This document shows positions 17,379 to 24,777 of a stretch of DNA of 46,699 bases, in pieces. The stretch is taken from the NCBI GenBank assembly GCA_947459195.1, contig CANHCS010000010.1, positions 1-46,699 of the forward strand. The letters run 5' to 3'. The number at the start of each line of letters is the position of its first letter. Position 1 is the stretch's first letter. The translations under genes were made by a program, and so were the position numbers. Origin of the DNA: Sphingobacteriaceae bacterium (lineage in GTDB: Bacteria; Bacteroidota; Bacteroidia; Sphingobacteriales; Sphingobacteriaceae). The notes beneath the pieces were generated by a model. That model saw only the letters and a list, made by a program, of their open reading frames with translations, searched no databases and had not been told where the DNA came from.

Positions 17379-17409
17379 CAAATCTAAGTAATGTAAATTT
17401 ATTATGCAA
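17379..17409 (-). promoter_or_regulatory. Promoter of the marR-fadNAE operon
   Basis: On the minus strand TTG (17409-17407), a 20-nt spacer, then TAGATTTG (17386-17379): a full match to the Bacteroidota TTG/TAnnTTTG promoter. The ATG at 17359 follows 19 nt after the box. The -33 TTG falls inside operator 2. Confidence 0.8.
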
Positions 17410-17414
17410 GCATA
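17403..17414. promoter_or_regulatory. Operator 2 of the marR-fad promoter
   Basis: TATGCAAGCATA, the same palindrome core as operator 1, centred 37 bp upstream of it and covering the -33 element. Its position could also affect the divergent rhodanese gene, whose promoter box lies about 40 bp further on. Confidence 0.75.
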
Positions 17415-17449
17415 GTAAATATTTTCATGAATTTGATGAACCGAAATGA

Positions 17450-17457
17450 TACCTTTG
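17450..17457 (+). promoter_or_regulatory. TAnnTTTG promoter box for the rhodanese gene
   Basis: TACCTTTG, 19 nt before the ATG at 17477. The nearest TTG (17433-17435) is 14 nt upstream, shorter than usual, so the -33 element is uncertain. Confidence 0.55.
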
Positions 17458-17476
17458 GTTTATAAAAGCAGCTTAA

Positions 17477-17791
17477 ATGAAAGAAATAACCGTACAAGAG
17501 TTAAAAAAGAAGATCGACCAGCAAGAAGATTTCCAATTGATTGATGTAAGAGAGGCTTTCGAATACGAGGTTTCAAACCTGCAAGGTTTACACATTCCGC
17601 TTGCAAATATTTTGGTGGAGACGGAGAAGATTGCAAAGGATAAGCCAGTTATTGTACATTGCCGAAGCGGCGCCCGTAGTGCAGCGGCAATTATGCAGTT
17701 GGAAAGCCAGGGTTTTCAAGATTTATATAATTTAAAGGGTGGCATTTTGGCCTGGGCAGCCGAAATAGAACCGGGCATGAATGTTTACTAA
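17477..17791 (+). CDS. Single-domain rhodanese-like sulfurtransferase
   Basis: 104 residues, one rhodanese domain. The substrate-loop motif IVHCRSGARSAAA carries the active-site cysteine in a CRSGARS loop. FQLIDVREAFEYEV and LYNLKGGILAWAAEI are family landmarks. It has no signal peptide and is presumably cytoplasmic, moving sulfane sulfur or acting in thiol chemistry. It starts a plus-strand group with a small membrane protein and an SPFH protein. Confidence 0.9.
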   Translation: MKEITVQELKKKIDQQEDFQLIDVREAFEYEVSNLQGLHIPLANILVETEKIAKDKPVIVHCRSGARSAAAIMQLESQGFQDLYNLKGGILAWAAEIEPGMNVY

Positions 17792-17792
17792 A

Positions 17793-17981
17793 ATGATCTG
17801 GAAAATTTTAGCCAACGTAGGGCTTAATCTTGGTATTTTCAGCATGGGGATGAGCACCTACTGGGCATTCAAAAACGGTGTTTACGGAATGATGGCTGCC
17901 AGTATTTTCTCCTTGGCACTATTGATCTTTTTAAAGATCAGATTGATTAAAAAGGTTCGTGAAACTGCGAAAAAACAATAA
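17793..17981 (+). CDS. Small two-segment membrane protein, unknown function
   Basis: 62 residues from ATG 17793, one base after the rhodanese stop. An in-frame ATG at 17781 would overlap the rhodanese by 11 nt and add four residues. There are two hydrophobic segments (NVGLNLGIFSMGMSTYWAF and GMMAASIFSLALLIFL) and a basic C-terminal tail (KIRLIKKVRETAKKQ), suggesting an inner-membrane hairpin with a cytoplasmic tail. It resembles small Bacteroidota membrane proteins of unknown function (possibly the group I remember as DUF6358; unchecked). Tight spacing to the rhodanese argues that it is real. Confidence 0.6.
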   Translation: MIWKILANVGLNLGIFSMGMSTYWAFKNGVYGMMAASIFSLALLIFLKIRLIKKVRETAKKQ

Positions 17982-18010
17982 TTTAAACATAAATTTAATA
18001 ATATTCAGAT

Positions 18011-18916
18011 ATGATTCTCCTATTCATCGGTTCAGTATTACTCATTTTTGGCATCCAGGCAGCACGCCAAGAAAGTCCTTTAACCCGATTAGCCGGTACC
18101 ATCCGAATTGCGGGAATTGTCTTATTGATAATTGGAGCCTCTTCTTCGATGTTCAAGATCATTGATGCCGGACAAGTTGGTGTTAAAACCTTATTTGGGA
18201 AGGTGGAAGATGAGGTATTATACAGCGGCTTGAATGTGATTAATCCGCTGATGGAAGTAACCAATTTTGATGTAAAAACTCAGAATTACACCATGTCTGG
18301 CGTTCATGACGAAGGAGATAAATCTGGCGATGATGCGATCCGTGTTTTGTCGGCAGATGGTTTGGAGGTGATTATCGACTTATCGGTACTATACAAAGTT
18401 CAGGCAAATGAAGCGCCTCGAATTTTGAAAGAAATTGGTAAAGATTATACCGACAAAATTGTTCGTCCGGTAAGCCGTACAGCCATCCGCGATAATGCAG
18501 TTTATTATGATGCAGTCGCTTTGTATTCCACTAAACGTCAAGAATTTCAAGATAAAATTTATAAAACCATCAGTGAAAGTTTTGCGAAACGTGGCTTGGT
18601 TTTAGAACAATTACTGGTACGAAACATTACACTTCCAGAATCAGTTAAAAAGACGATTGAATCTAAGATCAATGCAGAGCAGGAAGCGCAGAAGATGACC
18701 TTCGTTTTGCAAAAAGAGCGTCAGGAGGCAGAACGGAAACGTGTAGAAGCACAGGGTATTGCCGATTACCAGCGAATTTTATCGACCGGTTTGAGTGATA
18801 AGCAGTTGCAATACGAAGCCATCAAAGCTCAAAAAGAGCTGGCTCAATCACCAAATGCCAAAATCATCATTATGGGTAATGGTAAAACTGCGCCGATTTT
18901 GATTGGGGGAAATTAA
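18011..18916 (+). CDS. SPFH/Band 7 (prohibitin-like) membrane protein
   Basis: 301 residues. Two hydrophobic stretches at the N-terminus (ILLFIGSVLLIFGIQAA and IRIAGIVLLIIGASSS) precede the SPFH domain, which begins at IIDAGQVGVKTLFGKVEDEVLYSGLN. The domain continues with ADGLEVIIDLSVLYKV and KRGLVLEQLLVRNITLPESV. It is followed by an Ala/Glu/Lys/Arg-rich coiled coil (INAEQEAQKMTF...ERQEAERKRVEAQG). This is the prohibitin/HflC layout of proteins that form ring scaffolds and regulate membrane proteases such as FtsH. Starts 29 nt after the small membrane protein. Its stop overlaps the convergent epimerase gene by 4 nt. Confidence 0.9.
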   Translation: MILLFIGSVLLIFGIQAARQESPLTRLAGTIRIAGIVLLIIGASSSMFKIIDAGQVGVKTLFGKVEDEVLYSGLNVINPLMEVTNFDVKTQNYTMSGVHDEGDKSGDDAIRVLSADGLEVIIDLSVLYKVQANEAPRILKEIGKDYTDKIVRPVSRTAIRDNAVYYDAVALYSTKRQEFQDKIYKTISESFAKRGLVLEQLLVRNITLPESVKKTIESKINAEQEAQKMTFVLQKERQEAERKRVEAQGIADYQRILSTGLSDKQLQYEAIKAQKELAQSPNAKIIIMGNGKTAPILIGGN

Positions 18917-19926
18917 GAAATACCCAAGCCCGGTAAATTATTCAGCACCCATTTCCCATTCTTAAAATCCGGATTGGGGAATGGGTTATTTTTTGTCAGA
19001 AAAGGTCCATCTAAATCGGCCCAATCGCAAAGTGGCGCTAATGCCGCAGCCGCTAGGGTAGCACAGGAGGTTTCGCTCATGCAACCAATCAAAATTTTCA
19101 GATCCAATTTCCTGGCCATTTGAATCATTTGCCAAGCTTCGTGCATGCCGGCACTTTTCATCAGCTTGATATTGATACCGTGATAAACACCTTTTGCTTT
19201 TTCAACATCAGCCATACGCTGGATGGATTCATCGCCCAAAATCGGAATGGAACTTTGTTCGGTGATCCAAGCATTGTCTTCCCAATTATTTTTATCCATG
19301 GGCTGTTCAATTAACATCACACCTTGTTCCTGCAACCAATGGACCAGCTCCAAAGCTTGATTACGGTCCTTCCAACCCTGATTGGCATCTACAAATAAGG
19401 GCTTATCTGTCACCGAACGGATGGTTTCGATCAGCATTTTGTCAGCTTCACCACCCAGTTTCACTTTGAGAATCTGAGCTGGTTCGGCTTCCTGCACTTT
19501 CTTCAAAATCACCTCCCGACTATCCATGCCAATGGTAATAGACGTAAGTGGCATCCGCTCAGGGTCTACATCAAAATATTGCCAACAGGGGCGCTGATCG
19601 ATTTTTCCCTGCAAATCGTGCAGGGCAATGTCGATGGCAGCTTTGATATTCGGATTCCCGGGAGCCAAACCATCTAAATAGTCCCTAAGTTCATCAAAGT
19701 TGAAGGGTGCTTGGAGCCAGTCGAGTTTTACTTTTGAAAGAAATTCCGAAGCGGTGGCCAGATTTTCTCCATGATAAGGCACCATGGATGCTTCCCCAAC
19801 ACCAATTAAACCATCTAATTCGAGCTCCAAAAGCATCAATGGGGTGCTCTCACGGCTATATCCGGAAATACTGAACGGATATTTCAACATTAATTCAAAA
19901 GGTTTGGCCTGAATTCGGATGCTCAT
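18913..19926 (-). CDS. Dipeptide epimerase (L-Ala-D/L-Glu epimerase type, enolase superfamily)
   Basis: 337 residues. The muconate-lactonizing-enzyme branch of the enolase fold is shown by the ordered catalytic set: KxK in ILKVKLGG, metal ligands Asp (FVDANQGW), Glu (IEQPM) and Asp (LGDESI), and the second-side lysine in NIKLMKSAG. The N-terminal capping domain has GVGEASMVPYHGE. Such enzymes interconvert L-Ala-D-Glu from cell-wall peptides, or other dipeptides, so that peptidases can use them. Peptidase T and an M14 carboxypeptidase are encoded nearby, which fits peptide recycling. The exact dipeptide specificity cannot be read from sequence. Confidence 0.88.
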   Translation of the reverse strand: MSIRIQAKPFELMLKYPFSISGYSRESTPLMLLELELDGLIGVGEASMVPYHGENLATASEFLSKVKLDWLQAPFNFDELRDYLDGLAPGNPNIKAAIDIALHDLQGKIDQRPCWQYFDVDPERMPLTSITIGMDSREVILKKVQEAEPAQILKVKLGGEADKMLIETIRSVTDKPLFVDANQGWKDRNQALELVHWLQEQGVMLIEQPMDKNNWEDNAWITEQSSIPILGDESIQRMADVEKAKGVYHGINIKLMKSAGMHEAWQMIQMARKLDLKILIGCMSETSCATLAAAALAPLCDWADLDGPFLTKNNPFPNPDFKNGKWVLNNLPGLGIS

Positions 19927-19986
19927 TTTTACACTCGGCTTACATCGCTAATTACGTGAAAAAATCCGGCAATCGGCTCAATTGTT

Positions 19987-19994
19987 TACCTTTG
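19987..19994 (+). promoter_or_regulatory. TAnnTTTG promoter box, predicted leaderless mRNA
   Basis: TACCTTTG with only 4 nt before the ATG at 19999. Transcription should start on or beside the start codon. Confidence 0.55.
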
Positions 19995-19998
19995 GAGC

Positions 19999-20976
19999 AT
20001 GGTGGAACCTCTTTATGAACCTTTCAAAAATTTCCAGTTCGGTCATCAGCATTGCTTTTTAAGTGGTAAAAAATTGCAATCAAGTGCAGAAAGCATCAGC
20101 GTTTTTCCGCTGTGGTTCATCAAACGTTTTGGTTTAGAAGAGAAAGCTTTTAAACTGTTGGATGAGAGCATTACGACCTATAAGGACATCAAAATTCCGT
20201 GCGAAATGGGCATCAATGAGCAATACCTGGAGCCACTCGAGTTGGAAATCGAAAATGCTTTTGCCGCAGGTTACCGTGGATTGAAAACATTGCCCGAGCA
20301 AAAACTTTTTCAATGGATTGCCAAATTGGTTTATGGCATCATCTATCATGAAATCAGACAGGGAATGCGTCAACAGGCGGCGCAGGGTGAAAATTTTAAC
20401 CTATCGCAATCGCTTCAATTTAAATTCTCCAAGCTGCACCTGATGCTGCAATCTTTGATGAGACCGGTTGTTTTTGAAGGCATAAACCCTTGGAGCATCT
20501 GCCTATTTAAGCTCGATCAGGAACCAGACTTTTTCAGCTATCGCGATGAAATTAATACCCTGAGTTTTAGCTTAAGGGCCGGCGATTTTGGGATCATTGC
20601 CTGCCTGCAAGACAACGGCACCAATGCGGCCTACCACCGGGATATTTTAGAGAAAATTAGCGATCACAGTTTACAGCCAATTCAGTTCGAAGAAATTTGT
20701 GCTCGATTTTTCTACTCGGCCTACCTCTTTAACAGATTACCGGAATACACTGTGTTCCCAACCGATGAGGCCATTTTTGTAGAAGCGATGCCGCTGCAGG
20801 GAATCAGTTCGAAACCCATCTTCGACCACTGGGAAAACAAAACTTACGGACAGGTGTTGGAGAATTTCTGGAAGCCTTGGGGATTTGTATTACTCGAAAT
20901 CACCAAAGATCCCGACCATCCCATGAGCTTTTTGCTCGATGAGCAAGGAACATTCAAGCAGAATTTTTCGATTTAA
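19999..20976 (+). CDS. Unrecognised protein with a possible decayed HNH-like N-terminus
   Basis: 325 residues, soluble, no signal peptide. I cannot assign a function. The first ~100 residues have the layout of HNH proteins: HCFLSGKKL where a CxxCGK zinc knuckle would sit, ESISVFPLWFIKRFGL where EHVFPKWL is expected, and IPCEMGINEQYLEPLELEI where a CxxCN...LE segment is expected. Most metal ligands are missing: one Cys of each pair is lost and no His is in the EH position. If related, it is probably catalytically dead and may only bind nucleic acid or protein. The rest (FQWIAKLVYGIIYHEI onward) is unfamiliar. It is divergent from the epimerase and its stop overlaps the rhomboid gene by 4 nt. 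Confidence 0.6.
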   Translation: MVEPLYEPFKNFQFGHQHCFLSGKKLQSSAESISVFPLWFIKRFGLEEKAFKLLDESITTYKDIKIPCEMGINEQYLEPLELEIENAFAAGYRGLKTLPEQKLFQWIAKLVYGIIYHEIRQGMRQQAAQGENFNLSQSLQFKFSKLHLMLQSLMRPVVFEGINPWSICLFKLDQEPDFFSYRDEINTLSFSLRAGDFGIIACLQDNGTNAAYHRDILEKISDHSLQPIQFEEICARFFYSAYLFNRLPEYTVFPTDEAIFVEAMPLQGISSKPIFDHWENKTYGQVLENFWKPWGFVLLEITKDPDHPMSFLLDEQGTFKQNFSI

Positions 20977-21611
20977 ATCCTGCTTCCTGTTAGTTGACCA
21001 ATAAAATAAGGCACAATATCCGGGTGAAGTATGACCGTGATCAAAATACCGGTTAATGCTCCATAGAAGTGGGCATCATGATTGATATGATCACTGGAAT
21101 GCCGCGAAGCGTACCAGCAGTATCCTAAAAATAAAAATCCATATAAAACTGCGGGTATCGGAATTGGGATGGGTAAAATCAGCATTTTGGTTAATGGGTA
21201 AAACAAAATATAGCTGAAAACCACCGCACAAACCGCTCCTGAGGCACCCAAGCTATGATACCAGAAATGCTCTTTATGTTTGGCAATAGAACTGATATCA
21301 CTAAGCACCAAACTCAATATGTAAATTATTCCAAAATGAAAGTGGCCCCAATCACTGATGGAGACCAATGTTCTTTCTAGCGGAAAAGCGAAAAAATAGA
21401 AAGACAACATATTGAACAGCAAATGCGTCCAATCCTTATGAATGAGCCCACTTGTTATGAGTGTATATATTTTATGCCCCCGACTCAGGCTATAAGGGTG
21501 CAACATAAACTTGCCATAAATCTCCTGATTAGAAAATGCATAGATGCTGGTCACTACTGTGAACAGAAAGATGATGCTGGCAACAGGGGTTTGGGTGATG
21601 TAGTCTTGCAT
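20973..21611 (-). CDS. Rhomboid-family intramembrane serine protease
   Basis: 212 residues from ATG 21611. A longer reading to 21686 would lie inside the upstream peptidase gene and is rejected. About six membrane segments. Rhomboid marks are HLLFNMLSFYFFAFPLE (HxxxN), the nucleophile loop SLGASGAVCAV with the GASG serine, and a late histidine in HDAHFYGALTGIL. It cleaves membrane proteins within the lipid bilayer; targets are unknown. The M14 carboxypeptidase stop is only 2 nt upstream, so the two are translated from one mRNA. Confidence 0.88.
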   Translation of the reverse strand: MQDYITQTPVASIIFLFTVVTSIYAFSNQEIYGKFMLHPYSLSRGHKIYTLITSGLIHKDWTHLLFNMLSFYFFAFPLERTLVSISDWGHFHFGIIYILSLVLSDISSIAKHKEHFWYHSLGASGAVCAVVFSYILFYPLTKMLILPIPIPIPAVLYGFLFLGYCWYASRHSSDHINHDAHFYGALTGILITVILHPDIVPYFIGQLTGSRI

Positions 21612-21613
21612 AA

Positions 21614-23338
21614 TTAGTTTAGTATTCTCCCAATCGGATAACGCATGAAAGTTTTCTCCAAATAATCTGAGTGGCGATAAACCCAATCCAATTGAGCTGA
21701 ACCACTTTTATTTAAGGTTTCGTTCTTCAATTTTTCCTCTTCCAATTGCTTCTTTAGCTCTGGATGCTGCCTTAAAAGTGCTGCTCCGGTATCTTCAAAA
21801 ACATAAGCTGAAAAATACTCTTTCTGACTAAGAATCGCATCAAAAAAGTTCCATGCAAAGAAAGAATCGACACCTTGCGGCTCCAGCGTTTCTACAATGT
21901 ATCTGTTTTGAGGTTGATTTACCTTCACTACATAATCACCCGCATAAAATGGAACCGATTGTTTGACCGGGTTTACCTTTACTTGCGTGTGAAGATAGTG
22001 CCCTTCATAGGGTCTAGCCGGACTTTTATAATCGGTGATGTAATACATCTCCACATTCATCAGTGTATCTTTTTTTAATCTTTCGAGCTGTACGCCGTTC
22101 AATCTCAACAAATCAATAGCTTTTTGCCAAGCTTGCGGAATGATATATGCTGATGGTGCAGTTACAGTTAATGTAGATTGGTAATGTTTAAACCAGGCAA
22201 TCTTTTTTTGATAAGGTTTCGTTAGATCATAAAATAAGCGGGGCTCTCCACTGATCTCGCTGGGCTTGCGGCCGGCTTTATACCCCTTAAATTCAAAGCT
22301 ATCTACCCTGCTCTCATCCAATTTCCAGCTCAATGCAAATTCTTTTTGTTGTTTGGCTGCCTCCAGCGCTTTCTTTCTTACCATTCCTATTTCTGCTGCA
22401 TGCTCCTCAGTATAGTTGATGAAAGTTTGCATGAGAGCGTAAGTAGCTTGCACCCTTTGTTTGAAGGGCTTGAGCATGTGTGTCTCAGGAACATATCCCA
22501 TGGCTTGATGAAGCGCAGCATAACCTGTACTAAAACGGGGAATCTCTAAAAAAGCACGGATTCCTTCATCGGGGGTTTCTTTAATATGATCAACATAAGG
22601 TGTCATTTCCCAACCAGCTGCTTTCATTTGTTTGAAGATGGCCGGTGTGAGTTTATTAGACATGAAATCTGCCAAAATGGGGCTCAATTTATCTTGTTGC
22701 GTATCAATCAGAGTCATCACATACTGATAATCGGCACCATTACTGGTATGATTATCGATGAAAATATCTGGTTGCCAGGCGTTGAATATTTCCTGAAAAG
22801 AGCGGGAATTCTTAGAGTCTGTTTTGATGAAATCGCGATTTAAATCAAGATTTTGAGCATTTCCTCTGAACCCATAGGCTTGTGGACCATTCTGGTTAGC
22901 CCTGGAGGTGGAAGATCGGTTCAGACTGCCGTCAATATTATAGATAGGGATAAAGCATAAAACCACATTATCGGGCAGGCTCTTGCTTTTAAGCAGATCA
23001 CGTACCAGCATCATACTGGCATCAATACCTTCCGGTTCACCGGGATGGATACCATTGTTAATGAGGATAATCCGTTTATTTTGCTGACGAAGTTTGACCG
23101 GGTCAAAAACCATATTTTTTGATAAAACCGCAAGGTGTAGCGGCTTGCCGCTATCTGTTGGCCCGCAAGTGATCAGTTTTAACTGTTCGAACTTTTCGTC
23201 CAATTGCTGATAATAAGTGATGGCTTCTGCATATGTTGCGGTGGTATTTTGATATGGATCGCGTTCAAATGGGGTCAGCTGGGCATGCAAATTCAGTCCG
23301 AACAGAACAGCAAATCCGAGCAAAAAGATTTTTTTCAT
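21614..23338 (-). CDS. Secreted M14-family zinc carboxypeptidase
   Basis: 574 residues with a signal peptide (KKIFLLGFAVLFGLNLHAQ, cut after about residue 19). The zinc-binding HxxE is His98/Glu101 in GIHPGEPEGIDASMM. The third ligand is His197 in DNHTSNGAD. The substrate-binding NR pair is in LDLNRDF, and a candidate catalytic Glu is in FLEIPRFSTGY. The long C-terminal half (~300 to 574) is beyond the peptidase core and may be a substrate-binding or accessory domain. It should act in the periplasm or outside the cell on peptides. Transcribed with the rhomboid gene. Confidence 0.85.
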   Translation of the reverse strand: MKKIFLLGFAVLFGLNLHAQLTPFERDPYQNTTATYAEAITYYQQLDEKFEQLKLITCGPTDSGKPLHLAVLSKNMVFDPVKLRQQNKRIILINNGIHPGEPEGIDASMMLVRDLLKSKSLPDNVVLCFIPIYNIDGSLNRSSTSRANQNGPQAYGFRGNAQNLDLNRDFIKTDSKNSRSFQEIFNAWQPDIFIDNHTSNGADYQYVMTLIDTQQDKLSPILADFMSNKLTPAIFKQMKAAGWEMTPYVDHIKETPDEGIRAFLEIPRFSTGYAALHQAMGYVPETHMLKPFKQRVQATYALMQTFINYTEEHAAEIGMVRKKALEAAKQQKEFALSWKLDESRVDSFEFKGYKAGRKPSEISGEPRLFYDLTKPYQKKIAWFKHYQSTLTVTAPSAYIIPQAWQKAIDLLRLNGVQLERLKKDTLMNVEMYYITDYKSPARPYEGHYLHTQVKVNPVKQSVPFYAGDYVVKVNQPQNRYIVETLEPQGVDSFFAWNFFDAILSQKEYFSAYVFEDTGAALLRQHPELKKQLEEEKLKNETLNKSGSAQLDWVYRHSDYLEKTFMRYPIGRILN

Positions 23339-23343
23339 ACGAT

Positions 23344-23351
23344 CAAAGATA
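23344..23351 (-). promoter_or_regulatory. TAnnTTTG promoter box for the M14 peptidase gene, predicted leaderless
   Basis: Minus-strand TATCTTTG from 23351 to 23344, 5 nt before the ATG at 23338. No -33 TTG at the usual spacing. Confidence 0.45.
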
Positions 23352-23433
23352 TTATTTGTTGACTATTTAGCTGTGTAAAATCAGCTTAGTAAAAGGTAGA
23401 CATTTATTTTAAATTTACCTTCCGGGAGAGCGT

Positions 23434-24687
23434 ATGGAAGCACTAAAAAATTATAACTACACAGCATCAGACAGATTTCTGAAATATGTAAGGATCGACA
23501 CACAATCAGATCCCTATACAAATACCTGTCCATCTACTGAAAAACAAAAAGATTTGGGGCGCCTGCTGGTGCAAGAATTGCTAGAAATGGGCATTGCTGA
23601 TGCGCATTTAGATGAACATGGCTATGTATATGCCACCCTTTCGGCAAATACCAATAAATCGGTTCCGGTGATCTGTTTGTGTTCTCATATGGATACTTCG
23701 CCCGATTGTAGCGGCAAGGATGTGAAACCCATCATCCACCCTAACTATCAGGGTCAAGATCTGATGCTGCCCGATGATCCAAGTCAGGTTTTACGTTTGA
23801 ATGAACATCCCGATCTGCAAGCACAAATTGGCAATGACATCATCACCGCCAGTGGGACTACGCTTTTAGGTGCCGACAATAAAGCGGGCTTAGCCGAAAT
23901 TATGGATGTGGTGAATTTCTTGGTCCATCATCCCGAAATAAAACACGGCACACTGAAGATCTTATTCACTCCGGATGAAGAAATTGGAAGAGGCGTAGAT
24001 AAAGTTGACCTTAAAAAATTAGGCGCTGATTTTGCTTATACTGTAGACGGGGAAACATTGGGTTCGCTCGAAAATGAAACCTTTTCGGCCGATGGCATCC
24101 TCATCACCATTCGAGGCATCAGCTCACATCCCGGATTTGCCAAAGGGAAAATGGAAAGTGCCTTGAAAATTGCAGCCGAAATTATCGCTCAATTACCAAA
24201 AGAGAGATTGAGCCCCGAAAGTACGCAAGCCAAAGAAGGATTTCTACATCCGGTGGCCATACGCGGTACCGTGGAGGAAGCAACTTTGGAGTTCATTTTT
24301 CGCGATTTTACAGAGGAGGGCCTTCATAATCATGCGTCTTTATTGGAAGAAATTACCAGAAAGGTGATGAGCACCTACCCTAAAAGTCAGTATGAACTCC
24401 AGGTAAAGGAACAATACCGAAACATGAAAAAAATCCTGGATCAGCATCCCGCGGTAGTAGAATTTGGTTTGGAAGCCATTCGCAGAGCCGGACTCGAACC
24501 CAAACTGCAAAGTATCCGTGGCGGAACAGATGGCTCCAGATTATCCTTTATGGGCTTACCCTGCCCCAATATTTTTGCCGGCGAACATGCTTTCCACAGC
24601 AAGTTAGAATGGGTATCGGTTCAAGATATGGAGAAAGCAGTAGAAAGTTTAGTGCATTTGATAACCATCTGGGAAGAAAAATCCTGA
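23434..24687 (+). CDS. pepT: Peptidase T (tripeptide aminopeptidase)
   Basis: 417 residues, close to E. coli PepT. Dinuclear-zinc M20 landmarks in order: CLCSHMDTSPDCSG (first His/Asp), TLLGADNKAGLAEIMD (bridging Asp), FTPDEEIGRGVDKVDL (catalytic and ligand Glu), YTVDGETLGSLENETFSADG, and near the C-terminus SIRGGTDGSRLSFMGLPCPNIFAGEHAFHSKLEWV (last His). It removes the N-terminal residue of tripeptides in the cytoplasm. It is divergent from the M14 gene across a 95-bp gap; TACCTTCC at 23416 is only a poor promoter match. Confidence 0.95.
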   Translation: MEALKNYNYTASDRFLKYVRIDTQSDPYTNTCPSTEKQKDLGRLLVQELLEMGIADAHLDEHGYVYATLSANTNKSVPVICLCSHMDTSPDCSGKDVKPIIHPNYQGQDLMLPDDPSQVLRLNEHPDLQAQIGNDIITASGTTLLGADNKAGLAEIMDVVNFLVHHPEIKHGTLKILFTPDEEIGRGVDKVDLKKLGADFAYTVDGETLGSLENETFSADGILITIRGISSHPGFAKGKMESALKIAAEIIAQLPKERLSPESTQAKEGFLHPVAIRGTVEEATLEFIFRDFTEEGLHNHASLLEEITRKVMSTYPKSQYELQVKEQYRNMKKILDQHPAVVEFGLEAIRRAGLEPKLQSIRGGTDGSRLSFMGLPCPNIFAGEHAFHSKLEWVSVQDMEKAVESLVHLITIWEEKS

Positions 24688-24749
24688 TATGTAGAGCGGC
24701 CAGGGACATTAAAACCCATGGTCAAACGATTCTTGTTGATCAATGTTTA

Positions 24750-24768
24750 TTAAAGGTTCACCCTTTAA
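24750..24768. promoter_or_regulatory. Inverted repeat just upstream of the glycosyltransferase gene
   Basis: TTAAAGG (24750-24756) and CCTTTAA (24762-24768), a perfect 7-bp repeat with a 5-nt loop, ending 9 nt before the ATG at 24778. It has no T-run after it, so it is more likely an operator or mRNA hairpin than a terminator. Confidence 0.45.
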
Positions 24769-24777
24769 TACAAGATT

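Noticed and set aside
21612-21686. Longer rhomboid reading with 25 extra residues
   Set aside because: It lies within the upstream M14 peptidase gene; ATG 21611 is 2 nt after that gene's stop.
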